Assembly: GCF_964228735.1 (NCBI RefSeq)
Contig: NZ_CAXRBQ010000045.1
Span: forward strand, 1 to 15,732
DNA length: 15,732 nt
Direction of reading: 5' to 3'
From: Pontibacterium sp964228735
GTDB taxonomy: Bacteria; Pseudomonadota; Gammaproteobacteria; Pseudomonadales; Balneatricaceae
In this document: positions 7,301 through 14,935 of the stretch, in pieces
Position numbering within the stretch: position 1 is the stretch's first letter
How the letters are laid out: the number at the start of each line of letters is the position of its first letter
The notes under the pieces: model-generated
Seen by the model: only the letters and a program-made list of their open reading frames with translations
Told to the model about the DNA's origin: nothing
Databases searched by the model: none
Translations under genes and position numbers: made by a program

Positions 7301-7597
7301 TTAATCCTCAAACTCCTCACGCAGCAGCTGACCTGTCCTGGCATCAATTTCAAACTCCATCACCACACGATTGCCGTTCAGGATCTCAAACTCATAAATA
7401 AGCTGCCCGTCTTCCTCGCGCTCCAATTCGATATCCAGCAAAGTGGATTGGGATATCTGCGGATGCAGCTCCAGAATCTCTTCCAGTGGCATTACCGTTC
7501 CCTCTTCCACCAGCATCAATACATCGTCTGCACCGAGGCTATCTGCATGTGCAGGAAGGCTGGCGAGAAAAATCAGTGAAAGCAGCGTTAAACGCAT
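7301..7597 (-). CDS. PepSY-domain periplasmic protein
   Basis: The product is 98 residues. It has a signal peptide ending AHA-DS near residue 18 and then one acidic PepSY-type domain. The visible pattern is a short helix (LEEILELHP), strands LLDIELEREEDG and IYEFEILNGNRVVMEFEID, and the typical 'D-x-x-TGQLL' ending. PepSY proteins are commonly encoded beside QseBC/PmrAB-type systems and are thought to modulate the sensor or inhibit periplasmic peptidases. AGGAG lies 9 bases before the ATG. It is the first gene of the operon. Confidence 0.88.
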   Translation of the reverse strand: MRLTLLSLIFLASLPAHADSLGADDVLMLVEEGTVMPLEEILELHPQISQSTLLDIELEREEDGQLIYEFEILNGNRVVMEFEIDARTGQLLREEFED

Positions 7598-7667
7598 ATA
7601 AGTGAACTCCTAGGTAACATGCTCACTCCATAAGTCACAGTTGGCTCTGCTTCAGTCGATAAAGCAC

Positions 7668-7673
7668 AGTGTA
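7668..7673 (-). promoter_or_regulatory. Possible -10 element of the PepSY/two-component operon
   Basis: On the minus strand these bases read TACACT. The closest CTTAA-type element ends 10 bases upstream, so the repeats would cover the -35 position, as in promoters activated by OmpR/PhoB-family regulators where the native -35 is weak. Transcription would start near 7661 and leave a leader of about 65 bases before the ATG at 7597. The match to TATAAT is 4 of 6, so this is tentative. The rest of the 280-base divergent region (7598-7877) must also hold the promoter of the esterase gene, which I cannot place reliably. Confidence 0.35.
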
Positions 7674-7683
7674 CGCAGGCTAA

Positions 7684-7708
7684 CTTAAATGAAACTTAAA
7701 TTTCTTAA
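7684..7708. promoter_or_regulatory. Three CTTAA elements, PmrA/QseB-like operator
   Basis: CTTAA occurs at 7684-7688, 7695-7699 and 7704-7708. The first two have an 11-base period, one DNA turn, with half-sites CTTAAA separated by TGAAA. That is the layout known for PmrA boxes (CTTAA-type half-sites with a 5-base spacer) and close to QseB sites. The third element follows at a 9-base step. The site lies about 90 bases upstream of the PepSY gene, the first gene of the operon that encodes such a regulator, so autoregulation is the simplest reading. Confidence 0.55.
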
Positions 7709-7877
7709 TCGTTAGCAATATTTGTAGAGTTTTTTGTATAGCGACACTTTCTGTTCCGATAAAAGACCAAATCTATCAATACGTTAGATCCTTCATACAG
7801 ACCGCAGTATTGAGCCCTATCTACCCTGCTGCTACGTTATCGGCCTTGATATCACACCTTGGAACAGGGAATTCTTA

Positions 7878-8432
7878 ATGAAGATCATCTACCTACACGG
7901 CCTCGGATCTAACGGTCAATCGTCAACCGCGTGTGGTCTATCTAAATTGGGGTTCGATGTGATATCCCCCGACTACCGGCCCCAGTTCTTTAGCGAGAGC
8001 CTGGAACAACTCATCCAGCTAGTCGAGCACAGCCAACCAACACTGATCGCGGGCACCTCCATGGGCGGATACTACGCCCTCAAACTATTCGAGCGCTTTG
8101 CCCTGCCCACCATTGCGATCAATCCTTGCTTTGATCCAGCAACACTGCTGCAGAAATACCTGGAGCAACCAGCGCATGATTTCGTAACCGATACACCAAT
8201 CCCGTTTGATCAAGCGATGTTGGACGCGTTCGAATCCATCGTCTCAACCAACGGTCAGCAACCTTATGATTTGGAGATCGTAATTGGTATGAACGACGAT
8301 GTAATCCCAGCCAAGTTACAGCAGCAGTTCTGTAACCAGCTAGGCTGGAACTGGAGTGAAGTGGATTGGGGACATCGGGTGGATGATGTGGGATTACTGG
8401 GCGAGATGATCAATCGTCTTAGATCCGATTAA
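7878..8432 (+). CDS. YqiA/YcfP-type alpha/beta-fold esterase
   Basis: The product is 184 residues, the compact length of the YqiA/YcfP (UPF0227-type) group. It starts directly with the first strand and oxyanion turn (IIYLHGLGSN). It has the nucleophile elbow GTSMGG with Ser61, an INPCFDP segment typical of the group, the acid in GMNDDVIP (Asp140/141) and the histidine in DWGHRVDD (His166). It is a cytoplasmic esterase or thioesterase with no known natural substrate. AGGGA precedes the ATG at a suitable distance. It is a single-gene unit ended by the shared hairpin at 8459-8490. It may correspond to yqiA, but I do not assign the symbol because YcfP is equally possible. Confidence 0.87.
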   Translation: MKIIYLHGLGSNGQSSTACGLSKLGFDVISPDYRPQFFSESLEQLIQLVEHSQPTLIAGTSMGGYYALKLFERFALPTIAINPCFDPATLLQKYLEQPAHDFVTDTPIPFDQAMLDAFESIVSTNGQQPYDLEIVIGMNDDVIPAKLQQQFCNQLGWNWSEVDWGHRVDDVGLLGEMINRLRSD

Positions 8433-8458
8433 TCGACTCAATTCGCACTATGAGGGTT

Positions 8459-8490
8459 AAAAAGCGCTCCTGCTAATAGGAGCGCTTTTT
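8459..8490. terminator. Bidirectional intrinsic terminator
   Basis: A perfect 13-bp inverted repeat (AAAAAGCGCTCCT, 8459-8471, with AGGAGCGCTTTTT, 8478-8490) has a 6-base loop. The T run continues to 8491 on the plus strand, and the A run gives a T tract on the minus strand. It sits 27 bases after the esterase stop and 13 bases after the stop of the convergent CoA-transferase gene. It therefore serves both. Confidence 0.92.
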
Positions 8491-8502
8491 TGTTTGTGGA
8501 TC

Positions 8503-9798
8503 TTAGTTCAGGCTCAAGCGCAGCTTATCAAAGGCTTCCCGGTTGAGCTCTTCTCGGAAATCCGGATGCGCAATCTCAATCAGATCCCGCGCACGCTCAC
8601 GCAAGCTACGTCCACGCAGACTAACAACACCGTATTCTGTAGCGATGTAATGCACATGCGCACGCGTGGTAACCACACCTGCACCATCGTTCAGGGTAGT
8701 GGTGATACGGGAGACGGAACCGCCTGCGGCTGTGGATGGCAACGCGATTACACCACGTCCACCTTCAGACAACGATGCACCACGCACAAAGTCGATCTGA
8801 CCGCCAAAACCCGAGTAGATCTTCGAGCCTACCGAATCAGCCGAGACCTGACCGGTCAGATCCACCTGAATGGCACTGTTGATCGACATTGCCTGCGGGT
8901 TACGCTGAATACTGCGCATGTCGTTCACGTACTCGGTATCCAGGAACTGAACCATCGGGTTGTCATCCACAAAGTCGTACAGCTTCTGGCTGCCGATCAC
9001 AAAGCTGGTAACAATTTTGCCCGCGTGGTTCTTTTTATAGGCACCGGTGATCACACCCTTTTCAACCAGAGGCAGTACACCGTCTGAGAACATCTCGGTG
9101 TGTACACCCAGATCCTTACGATCGCCAAGGCACGCCAGCACCGCATCAGGAATCGCACCAATACCGGTCTGGATACAATCGCGGTCCTGCACCAACGCGG
9201 CAACATTCTCACCAATCGCCTTATAAATCTCGCTTTGCGCCGCCGGTTCGTGACAACTCAGTGGCGCCGCCTCTTCGTAAACCGTATGAAAATCCTTATA
9301 CGCGATGATGCCATCACCATGGGTGCGCGGCATGTTCGGATTGATGTGGGCGATGATCTTGCTCGCCTTCTCCAACGCAGCATGGGTCGCTTCAACCGAA
9401 ATACCCAATGAACAGTTACCGTGCTTATCCGGTGGGCTCACCTGGATAATCGCCGTATCAACCCGCTGCTCACCGCGACGAATCAGCTTAGGTACCTCCG
9501 CCAACAGCATCGGCACATAGTCCGCATCGCCGTTTTGCACCGCCTTACGCGTAACCGCACCTACAAAATAACAACGACAACGCAGATGGCCACGCAGCTC
9601 TGGCGCGGTCATCATTGCCGCGCCTTCACCTTCTGTATGCAGCTGTAGCAAGGTCAGATTGCGACGTGACAGCGCGTGCTTGGCAAGGCCTTTCAGCAAC
9701 ACGCTAGGCGTCGCCGCCATATTATGCGTCCAGATCGCTTCGTTATCCTGAATTGAGGACACGGCATCTTCCGCACTATGGGCAATACGAGGGGACAT
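8503..9798 (-). CDS. Acetyl-CoA hydrolase / 4-hydroxybutyrate-type CoA-transferase family protein
   Basis: The product is 431 residues, the normal length for this family (Cat1, Cat2/AbfT, Ach1-like). The N-terminal half has the family segment VSPPDKHGNCSLG. The C-terminal half has GIGAIPD (212-218), the catalytic glutamate in HTEMFSDG (Glu235, which forms the glutamyl-CoA thioester), and the CoA-binding signature GFGGQIDFVRGA. The enzyme moves CoA between acetyl-CoA and a short-chain acid, or hydrolyses it. The exact acid (succinate, acetate, butyrate, 4-hydroxybutyrate) cannot be read from the sequence. GGAG lies 6 bases before the ATG. It is a single-gene unit with its promoter in the AT-rich region to the right. 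Confidence 0.92.
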   Translation of the reverse strand: MSPRIAHSAEDAVSSIQDNEAIWTHNMAATPSVLLKGLAKHALSRRNLTLLQLHTEGEGAAMMTAPELRGHLRCRCYFVGAVTRKAVQNGDADYVPMLLAEVPKLIRRGEQRVDTAIIQVSPPDKHGNCSLGISVEATHAALEKASKIIAHINPNMPRTHGDGIIAYKDFHTVYEEAAPLSCHEPAAQSEIYKAIGENVAALVQDRDCIQTGIGAIPDAVLACLGDRKDLGVHTEMFSDGVLPLVEKGVITGAYKKNHAGKIVTSFVIGSQKLYDFVDDNPMVQFLDTEYVNDMRSIQRNPQAMSINSAIQVDLTGQVSADSVGSKIYSGFGGQIDFVRGASLSEGGRGVIALPSTAAGGSVSRITTTLNDGAGVVTTRAHVHYIATEYGVVSLRGRSLRERARDLIEIAHPDFREELNREAFDKLRLSLN

Positions 9799-10169
9799 TT
9801 TCTACTCCACCAGAGGAAACATATAATCGGGGTGATTTATAGCTTGTTGCGGTGCAAAAAGACAGGAGCTAAGTCAAAGACTGTTATAAGCAAAAACAAA
9901 AAGAGTTGTGACTATTCCCTTTCAATGACTGAGTAAGGAATTCCTAAATATACAATCTAGCTTGAAGCACGTAGCTATCTAGAGCGATTACCGGTCTTTC
10001 CGCACCCGATACTTATTATTCAGAGTGCATCAAACAATCCACTTCTCTCACATAAGCACCCTCTCTTTTTAATGGAACTTCAAAGCTCTATAGAAATTTC
10101 CAATAAGCAAAATATTACAAACAAGGATATTGTTTGCAATAATAAACAAACATCAAGAAAGGAACTCTT
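9799..10169. other. AT-rich divergent intergenic region between the CoA-transferase gene and dndB
   Basis: No convincing coding sequence lies in these 371 bases. On the minus strand a TATAAA-like element (9836-9841) could be the -10 of the CoA-transferase gene, but its -35 is weak. A perfect 10-bp palindrome AGGAATTCCT is at 9936-9945. A possible plus-strand promoter pair is ATGACT (9925-9930) and TATACA (9949-9954) at 18-base spacing. The stronger candidate for dndB is the operator/promoter at 10113-10143. The drop in GC starts here and marks the left side of the dnd island. I see no tRNA and no clear attachment repeat. Confidence 0.6.
10113..10143 (+). promoter_or_regulatory. Palindromic operator overlapping the likely dndB promoter
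   Basis: CAAACAA (10118-10124), five bases, then TTGTTTG (10130-10136) form a perfect 7-bp dyad. After one mismatch on each side it extends by TATT and AATA, giving a 29-base imperfect palindrome (10113-10141). A good -10 match AATAAT lies at 10138-10143, with ATTACA or TTACAA 17-18 bases upstream, so the dyad fills the promoter spacer. A transcript would start near 10150, just before the AAAGGA ribosome-binding site at 10158-10163. Such placement fits a repressor site. DndB of Salmonella is a known autorepressor and would be a natural candidate, though its published TACG-N10-CGTA motif is not found here. Confidence 0.5.
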
Positions 10170-11261
10170 ATGAAATCTCGCCGAGCCGAATTTAGCCATA
10201 CATTTCCTGCTGTTCGGGGAGTCCAAGCCGGGCGATCCTGTTACATCGCTATGTGCCCGATGCGCCTGATCCCAAAGCTATTTGTATTCGATGAAGAGGA
10301 AGTACCGCCAGAAATTCGCGCACAGCGCTCTATCAATTACTCGCGGGTTCCAGATATCGCAAACTATCTTGTGGATAACACTTCGGATTACACCCTATCA
10401 GCCATAACTGCATCGATAGATTCAGCTGTTCATTTCGAACCTATTGCGGATACAGGAGCAGAAGCGAACCTCGGTCTCTTGTCTATCCCTATGGATGCTC
10501 AGATCCTTATCAACGATGGACAACATCGCCGCGCTGCAATTGAACGTGCTGTTAAGGAACACAGTGAACTCGGGCACGACAATATTCCCGTTTTGTTTTT
10601 CATGGATGATGGCCTTAAACGATGTCAGCAGATGTTCGCAGACTTAAACAAGCATGCGGTAAGACCAAGCGATTCACTTAGCACTTTATATGACCACAGA
10701 GATCCCGGATCAGAGCTGGCTCGCTACCTGGTGGAACATGTCAGCAGCTTCAGAAAACTTACAGAAATGGAGCGATCTACTGTTTCCAAGAGAAGCCTCA
10801 AACTTTTCACATTAAGCAGCATTAAGTTAGCCAGCCGCAGCCTGCTATCGAAAGGAGCAAGAGATAGAATTTCTGAAGAAGAGATGGCACTAGCAGCGCT
10901 CTACTGGAACACGGTATCGAACTACATTTCAGACTGGAAAGCTGCAGAAAAGAGGACAATTCCCACTTCAGAGCTTCGTGAAAACTTTGTCCATTCACAT
11001 GGCGTAACACTCCACGCTTTAGGGTGCGTTGGAGCAGATCTTTTGAGACAATACCCTGCTTGCTGGGAAGAAAAGCTCCCCGCCTTACTATCAATAGACT
11101 GGTCTCGCCAAAACCCACTTTGGGAAGGGCGCGCCTTACAACATGGGCGTCTTAGCAAGGCCCGTACTCACGTAACCCTGACCGCAAACCATATCCGCAG
11201 TGTGCTTGGGCTTACGCTTTCGCCAGAAGACCAAGCACTGGAAGAACAATTTACAACATGA
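10170..11261 (+). CDS. dndB: DndB, DGQHR-domain regulator of DNA phosphorothioation
   Basis: The product is 363 residues, the usual DndB size. The family motif DGQHR is at 116-120 in ILINDGQHRRAAIE. A downstream LFFMDDGLKRCQQMFADLNKHAVRPS segment is also typical, with an NKHA/S-type turn. A cysteine falls at position 29 (AMCPM) when counted from this ATG; Cys29 of the Salmonella protein is reported to matter for DNA binding, which supports this start. DndB is not needed for sulfur insertion. It represses the dnd operon in the studied cases and tunes modification density. The ATG has AAAGGA 6 bases upstream. Its end overlaps dndC as ATGA. The context with dndC, dndD and dndE makes the identification secure. 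Confidence 0.95.
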   Translation: MKSRRAEFSHTFPAVRGVQAGRSCYIAMCPMRLIPKLFVFDEEEVPPEIRAQRSINYSRVPDIANYLVDNTSDYTLSAITASIDSAVHFEPIADTGAEANLGLLSIPMDAQILINDGQHRRAAIERAVKEHSELGHDNIPVLFFMDDGLKRCQQMFADLNKHAVRPSDSLSTLYDHRDPGSELARYLVEHVSSFRKLTEMERSTVSKRSLKLFTLSSIKLASRSLLSKGARDRISEEEMALAALYWNTVSNYISDWKAAEKRTIPTSELRENFVHSHGVTLHALGCVGADLLRQYPACWEEKLPALLSIDWSRQNPLWEGRALQHGRLSKARTHVTLTANHIRSVLGLTLSPEDQALEEQFTT

Positions 11262-12925
11262 CACAAACCGAAACGCTCTACAGCACCATGGATGAACTTC
11301 TGGCCGACCAGGAGTTCGCAGGTAGACCCGCATACGATCTTATCAGGGAGATCCAGGACCTCTACCTGGAGGACAAAAAGCCATGGGTAATAGGCTATAG
11401 CGGAGGTAAAGACTCCAGCGTAATTTTGTCGCTGGTGTATGTTGCGCTCACCAAGCTCAAGAAAGAGCAACGTCATAAGCATGTCTATGTAGTTTCGTCC
11501 GACACGCTTGTAGAGACTCCAATCGTTATCGATCTGGTTACCAGTACCATTGATCAGATAAACAAGCATGCTGCGGAAAACGAGCTACCTATTACAGCAC
11601 ATCAGGTTGTTCCTCTGATGGAGAAGACGTTCTGGGTAAACCTTATCGGGAAGGGCTACCCTGCGCCTACGCAAAACTTCCGCTGGTGTACCGAACGTAT
11701 GAAGATCGACCCCGTCAGCGCATTTATCAAAGACAAGGTCGAGCGTTTCGGAGAGGTTATTGTGGTTCTTGGTGCCCGAAGCCAAGAGAGTGCCTCTCGA
11801 GCTCAAGTAATAGCAAAGCATAAGATCGAAGGTTCTTCATTATCGCGTCACACTTCCTTGGTCGGTGCCTTTACCTATATGCCAATCGAAGACTGGAACT
11901 TCGATGAAGTATGGATGTATCTGCTTGGCGCTCCATGCCCTTGGGGTGGCACACATCACGAGCTATTTGCACTTTACAAAGATTCAAACGCAGGCGAATG
12001 TCCACTCGTAATTGACACCAAAACCCCATCATGTGGTAATTCCCGCTTCGGTTGCTGGACATGCACTGTAGTAACCAAGGACAGAGCAATTGAAGGCCTG
12101 ATTGAGTCCGGTGAGACCTGGATGAAAAGGCTAAAAGCACTGCGTAATTGGTTATACCGGTCGACCCTACCGCATAACAAAGGATACTACCGAAACATCA
12201 AAAGACGTCACGGCAAAGTCGACTTTGCTCGGAACCAAAACCTGTCTGATAGTTACGCTGAGCGTGAACATACCTATGGCCCTTATCAGATGAAATGGCG
12301 TCAACACTGGTTGGCTTGGATATTGCGGTTACAGGAAGAGCTTAATCAAGATAAGCACCGCATCACATTGATCACCGAGAGTGAACTTCACAACATCCGC
12401 GAGGAGTGGCTAACCGATCCGAACGAACCTGATTGGGATGATACCCTGCCTGAAATCTATAAACAGATTACGGGTAAAGCATTCGAGAAACGTCCATCCG
12501 ATAGAAATTTCCCGCGAAAAGAAGCTCGTAAAATTCTTGAATCTCTAGAAGAAGAATTTGAAGCGCCAGCTGAATTGGTTATGAAGCTGATTGATCTTCA
12601 GCACAGTATGGATCAGTCAGGAAACCGTCGTGGCTACTTAGACAAGATTGATACCCTGCTCAATAAGGACTGGGGAACAATCGAGCAGATTCTTGCAAAC
12701 CGAGAAGCCACCCGCTTGGACACAGACCTGAAGCGTGAACTTCAGGAGAAAGATGTAGAAAACAAGGCGTATGAAACTATTGAAGCGGATAGTGATGATG
12801 ACCAGAAGAAGTCACGTCAATTGAATAGCCTATACGACGCAGAATTAACGCTCCTCACGAAAGAGTATGAAGAGTTGCTAACCGAAGAACGCGAATTTTT
12901 AGCAAATCTGGAGGGCCAACACTGA
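11258..12925 (+). CDS. dndC: DndC, PAPS-reductase-like ATP-pyrophosphatase of DNA phosphorothioation
   Basis: The product is 555 residues. The ATP-pyrophosphatase loop SGGKDS (48-53, in VIGYSGGKDSSV) is followed by the PAPS-reductase-like adenine-binding core. Cysteines at 144 (RWCTERMK), 259, 266 and 269 (CGNSRFGCWTC) match the four ligands expected for the [4Fe-4S] cluster of DndC. The GARSQES segment (172-178) and the tryptophan-rich EDWNFDEVW region are family features. The C-terminal half (about 370-555) is charged and helical. DndC is thought to activate the DNA backbone with ATP and receive sulfur from a cysteine desulfurase (DndA or IscS). It starts inside the dndB stop (ATGA) and its stop overlaps the dndD start (TGATG), so translation is coupled. 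Confidence 0.97.
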   Translation: MTQTETLYSTMDELLADQEFAGRPAYDLIREIQDLYLEDKKPWVIGYSGGKDSSVILSLVYVALTKLKKEQRHKHVYVVSSDTLVETPIVIDLVTSTIDQINKHAAENELPITAHQVVPLMEKTFWVNLIGKGYPAPTQNFRWCTERMKIDPVSAFIKDKVERFGEVIVVLGARSQESASRAQVIAKHKIEGSSLSRHTSLVGAFTYMPIEDWNFDEVWMYLLGAPCPWGGTHHELFALYKDSNAGECPLVIDTKTPSCGNSRFGCWTCTVVTKDRAIEGLIESGETWMKRLKALRNWLYRSTLPHNKGYYRNIKRRHGKVDFARNQNLSDSYAEREHTYGPYQMKWRQHWLAWILRLQEELNQDKHRITLITESELHNIREEWLTDPNEPDWDDTLPEIYKQITGKAFEKRPSDRNFPRKEARKILESLEEEFEAPAELVMKLIDLQHSMDQSGNRRGYLDKIDTLLNKDWGTIEQILANREATRLDTDLKRELQEKDVENKAYETIEADSDDDQKKSRQLNSLYDAELTLLTKEYEELLTEEREFLANLEGQH

Positions 12926-14934
12926 TGCTACTCCAGTCTGTCATCCTCGAGAATTTCCGTGTATTCCACGGTGAAGTGGAAGTAAAACTTTGGCCGGAAC
13001 AGGACTCGAATGAATCACGACCGATTATCCTATTCGGTGGTCTAAACGGTGCAGGTAAAACCAGCATCTTAACTGCTACCCGCCTAGCCCTATATGGTCG
13101 CCAAAGCTTAGGTAAAAATACGACTCGCAAGGCCTACCAACAGTTCTTAAGCGATTCTATCCACAAGTCCATTGATGATGCACTTCAACTGACCAGCGCT
13201 TCAGTCTCCCTCTGCTTCAAATACGGTCCTGCAGGCAAAGAAAGCGATTACAAAGTCACACGTAGTTGGGCGGAAAACACCAAAAAAGAAGTCGTTGAGA
13301 AACTAACGATTGAAAGTGAATCTACTAGCTTTGACATCCTTACTCAGGAGCAGTTGCAAGCATTCCTGAACGAACTTGTACCACTAGGTGTAGCAGACCT
13401 CTTCTTCTTTGATGGAGAAAAAATCGCAGAGCTTGCAGAAGATGATGGCAATGTTGTTCTGGGCGATGCAATACGCCAGCTTCTAGGTATAGACCTTATC
13501 CGTCGTTTGCGTACGGATTTAAGTACATATTTAAAGGACCGAGCCAAAAAAGGCACGAGCAAAGAGATCAAGGCAGAAATCGAAAACCTTGAAGCTGACT
13601 ATGCTAAGAGCCTTAAAGATTATCGCTCAGCAAAAGAGCAATTAGATCAGAACAAAGATAAGCTTCATCAACTTACTGCCGAGATTGCAATTACCGAAGA
13701 TGTACTGAGCGAGAAAGGTGGCACCTGGGCACGTTCACGTCAGGAAGAAAAAGAACAGATCACTACACTTCTAACTCAGAAGCGAGTTCTCTCTGACCAA
13801 ATCCGAGAGATGCTTTCAGGAACAGCGCCTTTAGTGCTTGCAGAGAAGTCCCTCAAGCAACTGCTTCAACAACTGAGAACGGAACAGGATCAGAAAAAGC
13901 AGGCATTGCTAAAGGCTTCACTTACTCAGCATCTTTCAGACTTTCAGGCAGAATTGCGTCGTAGCCTCGGTAAAGAAGCAGATGCTGCGATTTCCGCAGC
14001 CTCCTGTGCGGCTTTTGGCGACATTCTTCAAGGTGAACTTAACGCTTCACCTCTACATGATTTATCAGAGCGAGAGTTCAGCCGCATCGAACATATGATT
14101 GAAAAGGTTATACCTTCACAGAATAAGTTATTTCGTGAACGTGTGACTGACCTAGAGAAAATAGAACGAAATCTAGAACAAGCCTCACTTCGAGTTGAAC
14201 GTGCTCCTGACGAAGCCGTGCTAAAAGAGGAACTCGATGTTCTTGCAGACCAGGTTAAAGATCAGGCTCGACTACAACAAACTATAAAGTCAGATTCTGA
14301 GGAAGTACGCCGACTATTGCGAACCTCTGTAGATATCCTGCGTAAGCTGCGTGACAAAGAAGAAACATATGGATTGGCGGTAAGTGCGAGTCAATCACAC
14401 ACCTATGCACTGAACACCAGCGAACTACTGAAAGTCTTTACTCAGCAACTCACGGAGAATAGCGTGAAACGATTAGAGAGCGAGTTTGTACGTGCATTCC
14501 AAAACCTCGCTCGTAAGGACGACATTAGCCTGAAAGCTAATATCGATCCGCGTACTTTCTCCGTAACGCTTACCGATAAGCACGGTAAAGCCATCAACAA
14601 GCAGCAACTGTCTGCGGGTGAAAAGCAAATCTATGCTATCGCGATGCTGGAAGCACTGGGGCGCACCTCCGGCCGCAATCTGCCGATCATTATCGATACA
14701 CCACTGGGCCGACTGGACTCAAAGCATCGTAATAAACTGATTAAGAACTATTTCCCTTCGGCAAGCCACCAGGTCATTATCCTGTCGACAGACACCGAAG
14801 TGGATGAAGACTTCTTCCGTGAGCTAAAAGACAGCATCAGCCTGACCTACGAAATAAGTTACAACCCTCAGCTTCGTCGCTCTGAACTAAAGCCGGGATA
14901 TTTCTGGCAACCACAGATACAGGAGGCCAGCTGA
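12925..14934 (+). CDS. dndD: DndD, SMC/RecN-like ATPase of DNA phosphorothioation
   Basis: The product is 669 residues, the usual DndD size. Walker A is at 38-47 (GGLNGAGKTS), followed by the DndD-typical ADLFFFDGEKIAEL (157-170). A long charged coiled-coil region spans about 205-480. The C-terminal half-ATPase has the signature QLSAGEKQIYAI (561-572) and the Walker B segment IIIDTPLGRLD (588-598), where the usual Glu after Asp is Thr as in other DndD proteins. The STDTEVD segment (621-627) follows. There is no CxxC zinc hook in the coiled coil, only a single Cys361, so it is not Rad50. DndD is thought to use ATP to nick or remodel DNA so that DndC/DndE can insert sulfur. One base separates it from dndE. 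Confidence 0.97.
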   Translation: MLLQSVILENFRVFHGEVEVKLWPEQDSNESRPIILFGGLNGAGKTSILTATRLALYGRQSLGKNTTRKAYQQFLSDSIHKSIDDALQLTSASVSLCFKYGPAGKESDYKVTRSWAENTKKEVVEKLTIESESTSFDILTQEQLQAFLNELVPLGVADLFFFDGEKIAELAEDDGNVVLGDAIRQLLGIDLIRRLRTDLSTYLKDRAKKGTSKEIKAEIENLEADYAKSLKDYRSAKEQLDQNKDKLHQLTAEIAITEDVLSEKGGTWARSRQEEKEQITTLLTQKRVLSDQIREMLSGTAPLVLAEKSLKQLLQQLRTEQDQKKQALLKASLTQHLSDFQAELRRSLGKEADAAISAASCAAFGDILQGELNASPLHDLSEREFSRIEHMIEKVIPSQNKLFRERVTDLEKIERNLEQASLRVERAPDEAVLKEELDVLADQVKDQARLQQTIKSDSEEVRRLLRTSVDILRKLRDKEETYGLAVSASQSHTYALNTSELLKVFTQQLTENSVKRLESEFVRAFQNLARKDDISLKANIDPRTFSVTLTDKHGKAINKQQLSAGEKQIYAIAMLEALGRTSGRNLPIIIDTPLGRLDSKHRNKLIKNYFPSASHQVIILSTDTEVDEDFFRELKDSISLTYEISYNPQLRRSELKPGYFWQPQIQEAS

Positions 14935-14935
14935 C

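Noticed and set aside
8494..9087. Plus-strand open frame of 197 codons opposite the CoA-transferase gene
   Set aside because: Its translation is Thr/His/Arg-rich without domain features, and it is antisense to a gene with an intact catalytic Glu and family signatures. It also begins at the shared terminator.
9936..9945. Perfect 10-bp palindrome AGGAATTCCT as an operator
   Set aside because: Short, with no aligned promoter and no second copy; likely chance in AT-rich DNA. The dyad at 10113-10141 is better placed.
9799..10169. Search for the TACG-N10-CGTA DndB motif
   Set aside because: A CGTA occurs near 9970, but no TACG stands at the required distance, so the published motif is not supported here.
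11168..11569. Minus-strand open frame of 133 codons across the dndB/dndC junction
   Set aside because: It is antisense to the coupled dndB-dndC start and shows no recognisable protein features.
12925..14934. DndD read as a Rad50/SbcC-type repair ATPase
   Set aside because: No CxxC zinc hook in the coiled coil; the FFFDGEK and IIIDTPLGRLD segments and the dndC/dndE neighbours fit DndD.
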